From NCBI GenBank assembly GCA_002869425.1, contig PKSZ01000146.1, forward strand, positions 1 through 8,173: DNA of 8,173 nt. The letters are read 5' to 3'. The stretch's first letter is position 1. Each line of letters starts with the position of its first letter. Under the pieces are notes generated by a model, which was not told the origin of the DNA, did not search any database, and saw only the letters and a program-made list of their open reading frames with translations. A program made the position numbers and the translations under genes. Positions 5,987 through 8,173 of this stretch are shown here, piece after piece. Source of the stretch: Marinilabiliales bacterium. Lineage in GTDB: Bacteria > Bacteroidota > Bacteroidia > Bacteroidales > BM523.

Positions 5987-6781
5987 CTTCTTCTCTTTTC
6001 GCATTATTCCTTTCCTAATACTACCATATGCATCAAAAACACTTCTGTTTGTAAATAAAATAGACAAATAAAGATTAAGAATACAGGCAATAAAAATTCC
6101 AATAACGATCAATACCTGGTATTTTATTGCAATTACAGGTGAAGTTCCTCCCAATATCTGACCTGTCATCATTCCGGGTAAAGAAATGAGACCAATTACC
6201 GATATGGTTGCAATATATGGACTAATGGCCTTTTTAAATGCACTTCGGATAAAAGGAACTCTTGCCTTTTTCGGGTGGTTGTGTACAAGCAAAAAATAGT
6301 AAAGATCCTGATCTCTACCAATGGATGAGTAATATTCAGTCAATCCTATAATATTGTATTTCAATATATTCCCAAGTATCATTCCTGATATTGGAACAAA
6401 ATACTGAGTTTCAAAAAGATACTCTAATTTGATAACCACCCCCAGAAAAAATGCATCGGTTAGCAATAAGCTCAAAAAGCCAGAAAACAAAATTGGCAAT
6501 AAAAAGTACTTCAATTTCAAATTGCTGTGTCTGATGCTTGAAACAGCGCTCACCACAACCATAATCAAAACCCATGCACTATTAACCCAAGCATTATTCC
6601 ATTTAAAAATATACTCAAGATACAAGGCCATAAAAAACAACTGCACCGTCATTCGAAGAACAGAAAGCAACATTGATTTTATCAAGCGAATCTTATAATA
6701 TAAAAATATAAGTACAGGAATTACAAGTGCCGAATAACTTATCAGGATGCTGAAATATGATATGTCCATTGTATCTTTCAT
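5978..6781 (-). CDS. fetB: FetB-like (UPF0014) ABC transporter permease
   Basis: This 267-residue integral membrane protein has about seven hydrophobic segments and family signatures in order: RMTVQL (43-48), PISGMILGN (130-138), and LPGMMTGQILGGTSPVIAIKYQ over 201-222. These blocks define the UPF0014/FetB family; E. coli FetB (YbbM) works with ATPase FetA in iron homeostasis and resistance to oxidative stress, and plant relatives (STAR2/ALS3) act in aluminium tolerance. The length fits the family. The start ATG at 6781-6779 overlaps the TGA of the upstream ATPase gene in an ATGA tetranucleotide, so the two are translationally coupled. The substrate is not shown by the sequence; metal export is inferred from the family. 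The C-terminus is strongly basic (KGIMRKEKKNK), consistent with a cytoplasmic tail. Confidence 0.9.
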   Translation of the reverse strand: MKDTMDISYFSILISYSALVIPVLIFLYYKIRLIKSMLLSVLRMTVQLFFMALYLEYIFKWNNAWVNSAWVLIMVVVSAVSSIRHSNLKLKYFLLPILFSGFLSLLLTDAFFLGVVIKLEYLFETQYFVPISGMILGNILKYNIIGLTEYYSSIGRDQDLYYFLLVHNHPKKARVPFIRSAFKKAISPYIATISVIGLISLPGMMTGQILGGTSPVIAIKYQVLIVIGIFIACILNLYLSILFTNRSVFDAYGSIRKGIMRKEKKNK

Positions 6782-7377
6782 TCACCAATCCTGATATGCA
6801 CATTACATCGTTCTATCCATCTGGGATTATGTGATGTGGATAACATTGTAATATTTTCCAAATTAAAAATGGTATCCATAATCTTCTCCACAGACTCATC
6901 ATCCAAAGCTGAGGTGGGTTCATCCAACAACAATATAGGCTTTTGAAGAGACAAAATGGAAGATAACAATACCCTTTGCTTTTGACCACCACTCATTTCC
7001 GTAAAGGGTTTCTGTAAAAACTCAGAACACAAACCAAACTGTTCTAAAAAATCAATGGCAACATCCTTATGCTGAACTGGAAAATACTCCAGCAACAACT
7101 CTTCCGCAGAATGTACCGGCAAATTCACATTTTGTGGCAACCAGGATATTTTTTGTCGTATTTTTAAGATGCTTGTTTCTTCTGCTTTGTCACCGTCAAC
7201 AAAAAAATTTCCTTTTTCAGGAATTACAAAACCTAAAAGTGTTTTCAATAAAGAAGTTTTACCACCTCCTGAAGGACCATATAAGCAGGCTTTACTTTGG
7301 CGTGGTATATGAAAGCTTAGATTCTCTACAATAACTTTCTCACCGTACGATAATGATATGTCTTCCAGCCTTATCAT
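6778..7377 (-). CDS. fetA: FetA-like ABC transporter ATP-binding protein
   Basis: This 199-residue ABC ATPase is complete in all motifs: Walker A GPSGGGKTS (34-42), Q-loop Gln82 in WLPQN, signature MSGGQKQRV (128-136), Walker B ILLLDE (148-153), D-loop SALD (156-159) and switch His183 in STSHNP. It is short, like FetA/YbbL, with no extra C-terminal domain. The overlap with the fetB-like permease identifies the transporter as a FetAB-type pair: two copies of each subunit would form an inner-membrane complex energised by ATP, probably moving iron or another metal ion outward. The start is ATG 7377, eleven bases after a perfect -7 element, so the mRNA leader would be only a few bases. The ABC assignment is certain; the FetA assignment rests on its partner. 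Confidence 0.92.
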   Translation of the reverse strand: MIRLEDISLSYGEKVIVENLSFHIPRQSKACLYGPSGGGKTSLLKTLLGFVIPEKGNFFVDGDKAEETSILKIRQKISWLPQNVNLPVHSAEELLLEYFPVQHKDVAIDFLEQFGLCSEFLQKPFTEMSGGQKQRVLLSSILSLQKPILLLDEPTSALDDESVEKIMDTIFNLENITMLSTSHNPRWIERCNVHIRIGE

Positions 7378-7388
7378 AAAAAGCAGAT

Positions 7389-7396
7389 CAAAGGTA
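7389..7396 (-). promoter_or_regulatory. Candidate -7 element of the fetAB-like operon
   Basis: Minus-strand TACCTTTG is an exact TAnnTTTG match ending 11 bases before the ATG at 7377, which predicts a nearly leaderless transcript. No good TTG -33 element is seen at 17-23 bases. Confidence 0.5.
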
Positions 7397-7400
7397 GTAA

Positions 7401-7434
7401 TTGAATAAGATTCTGAACATTTTTTATAAATTTA
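7401..7434 (+). promoter_or_regulatory. Candidate promoter of the DUF4190-like gene
   Basis: TTG (7401-7403), a 23-base spacer and TAAATTTA (7427-7434) match the phylum pattern with one mismatch. The -7 box ends five bases before ATG 7440, so initiation would fall at or on the start codon. This is an AT-rich region, so the call is tentative. Confidence 0.3.
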
Positions 7435-7439
7435 TAATC

Positions 7440-7724
7440 ATGAATATACGAAAATCACCCAACAACGATGATCTTGCAGTAAAAGCCTTCATTTGGGGAT
7501 GTGTCTCCATGTCAATTCCATACATTGGATGGATATGGGGAATCCCTGGGCTAAAATGGTCTAACGAAGCGTTGCAAAAAGAATCTGAATTTACAACTGA
7601 AAAAGCAGGAAAAACATTTGCCACACTCGGAAAAGTATTCAGCACCATTGGCATTGCAGCCAATCTTGCCTTACTGGCTTTTATGATAATCTATATAACA
7701 ATTCTGATTGCAGTAGTATCCTAA
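7440..7724 (+). CDS. Small two-helix membrane protein, DUF4190-like
   Basis: From ATG 7440 this is 94 residues with two hydrophobic segments: about 13-34 (AFIWGCVSMSIPYIGWIWGIPG) and about 66-93 up to the C-terminus. A soluble charged stretch (KWSNEALQKESEFTTEKAGKTFATLGK) lies between them. This is the pattern of DUF4190-type proteins: a first helix, an A-hairpin with Gly residues, then a G-x-x-x-G-rich second helix preceded by a basic-acidic loop. Function is unknown; such proteins are often small inner-membrane proteins of bacteria. The frame is open back to a TTG at 7401, but those 13 residues cover the likely promoter, so ATG 7440 is preferred. It is divergent from the fetAB-like operon (62-base gap) and convergent with the HupE-like gene, with two bases between the stop codons. 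Confidence 0.65.
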   Translation: MNIRKSPNNDDLAVKAFIWGCVSMSIPYIGWIWGIPGLKWSNEALQKESEFTTEKAGKTFATLGKVFSTIGIAANLALLAFMIIYITILIAVVS

Positions 7725-7726
7725 AT

Positions 7727-8173
7727 CTACCAGGGCCACCTTTCAAGCATAAGAATAAAACTGATTCCTGCAGCTGCTCCTGATATTACAAGGTTCCATT
7801 CCCGATGCTTTGTATTCATTACACGGTGAAATAGAAATGACATCAATAATATACACATAACAATGGTTATCTGACCAATTTCAAGACCAATGTTAAAAGC
7901 AAATAATGGCTTCACCAAATTGCCTTCCATTCCCAGCAAACTTCTGAGATAGTTTGAAAAACCCAAGCCATGAATCAAACCAAAAAACATTGCCAGCACA
8001 TACTTCAGGTTGTGCATCCGCTTGCTCATATTTTCTCCTTTATACAAAATATTTCCAATGGCGGTTATGAATATGGTAAGTGGAATTAAAAACTCAATTA
8101 TATCTGTTGGAAAAATCAAAATTTGCAAACTGGCCAAGGCAAGTGTTACAGAATGTCCAAGCGTGAATGCCGT
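7727..8173 (-). CDS. HupE/UreJ-like membrane protein, N-terminus beyond the window
   Basis: The visible C-terminal 148 residues read TAFTLGHSVTLALASLQ from the window edge, so the gene certainly begins to the right of 8173; the TTG at 8137 is inside the frame and not the start. Family landmarks are the His-containing TLGHS helix (visible residues 4-8), the GLIHGLGF block (65-72) and FNIGLEIGQ (93-101), all typical of the HupE/UreJ type 2 membrane family. Several hydrophobic helices are present, ending in ERWPW. HupE and UreJ are associated with nickel supply for hydrogenase and urease; many Bacteroidota members of the type 2 group are not near these enzymes, and their substrate is unproven. 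The neighbours here offer no nickel enzyme. The conserved His residues fit metal binding, which remains inference. Confidence 0.85.
   Translation of the reverse strand, partial: TAFTLGHSVTLALASLQILIFPTDIIEFLIPLTIFITAIGNILYKGENMSKRMHNLKYVLAMFFGLIHGLGFSNYLRSLLGMEGNLVKPLFAFNIGLEIGQITIVMCILLMSFLFHRVMNTKHREWNLVISGAAAGISFILMLERWPW

Noticed and set aside
7401..7439. TTG start extending the DUF4190-like protein by 13 residues
   Set aside because: The segment overlaps a promoter-like sequence and adds residues unlike the family N-terminus; ATG 7440 is more natural.
8135..8137. TTG at 8137 as start of the HupE-like protein
   Set aside because: The frame continues upstream to the window edge with the family's TAFTLGHSVTLA motif, so the gene is partial.
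1..8173. Defence island, mobile element or CRISPR array
   Set aside because: No transposase, integrase, nuclease-helicase set, spaced direct repeats or boundary tRNA is visible, and gene content looks like ordinary chromosome.

Overview
The window looks like a chromosomal stretch from a low-GC member of the Bacteroidota (Cytophaga-Flavobacterium-Bacteroides group). The base composition is AT-rich. Genes lack clear Shine-Dalgarno sequences, and several starts are preceded by the TAnnTTTG -7 element typical of this phylum. Signal peptides end in A-Q, and one gene product combines a WD40 propeller with an OmpA domain, an arrangement known from the type IX secretion component PorE. No rRNA, tRNA, CRISPR array, insertion sequence or phage gene was seen.

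Layout. 1-1341 (minus) is most of an AbgT-family transporter cut by the window edge. It is divergent, across a 233-base AT-rich region, from an unrecognised exported protein at 1575-3215 (plus). That reading frame is interrupted by one in-frame TAA at 2283-2285 and ends at a good hairpin terminator (3317-3350). A 93-residue unknown protein (3424-3705, minus) and the WD40-OmpA protein (3774-5129, plus) diverge from a 68-base gap. Next come a small conserved-looking protein (about 5290-5505, plus) and, stop codon against stop codon, a SpoIIAA/STAS-like protein (5506-5892, minus). A two-gene ABC operon resembling FetAB (7377 down to 5978, minus, 4-base overlap) follows. Divergent from it is a small two-helix membrane protein with DUF4190 character (7440-7724, plus), which converges on the C-terminal part of a HupE/UreJ-like membrane protein that runs off the right edge (7727-8173, minus).

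How the genes work together. Apart from the fetA-fetB pair, neighbours alternate in strand, so this is not one pathway cluster. Two or three entries are linked loosely by small-molecule or metal traffic across the inner membrane (AbgT-like, FetAB-like, HupE-like). Two others are exported (the broken protein and the WD40-OmpA protein). I see no convincing new multi-gene system. The observations most worth following are the single nonsense codon in an otherwise intact exported protein, the reduced PorE-like architecture, and the TTAACA tandem repeat downstream of the WD40-OmpA gene.
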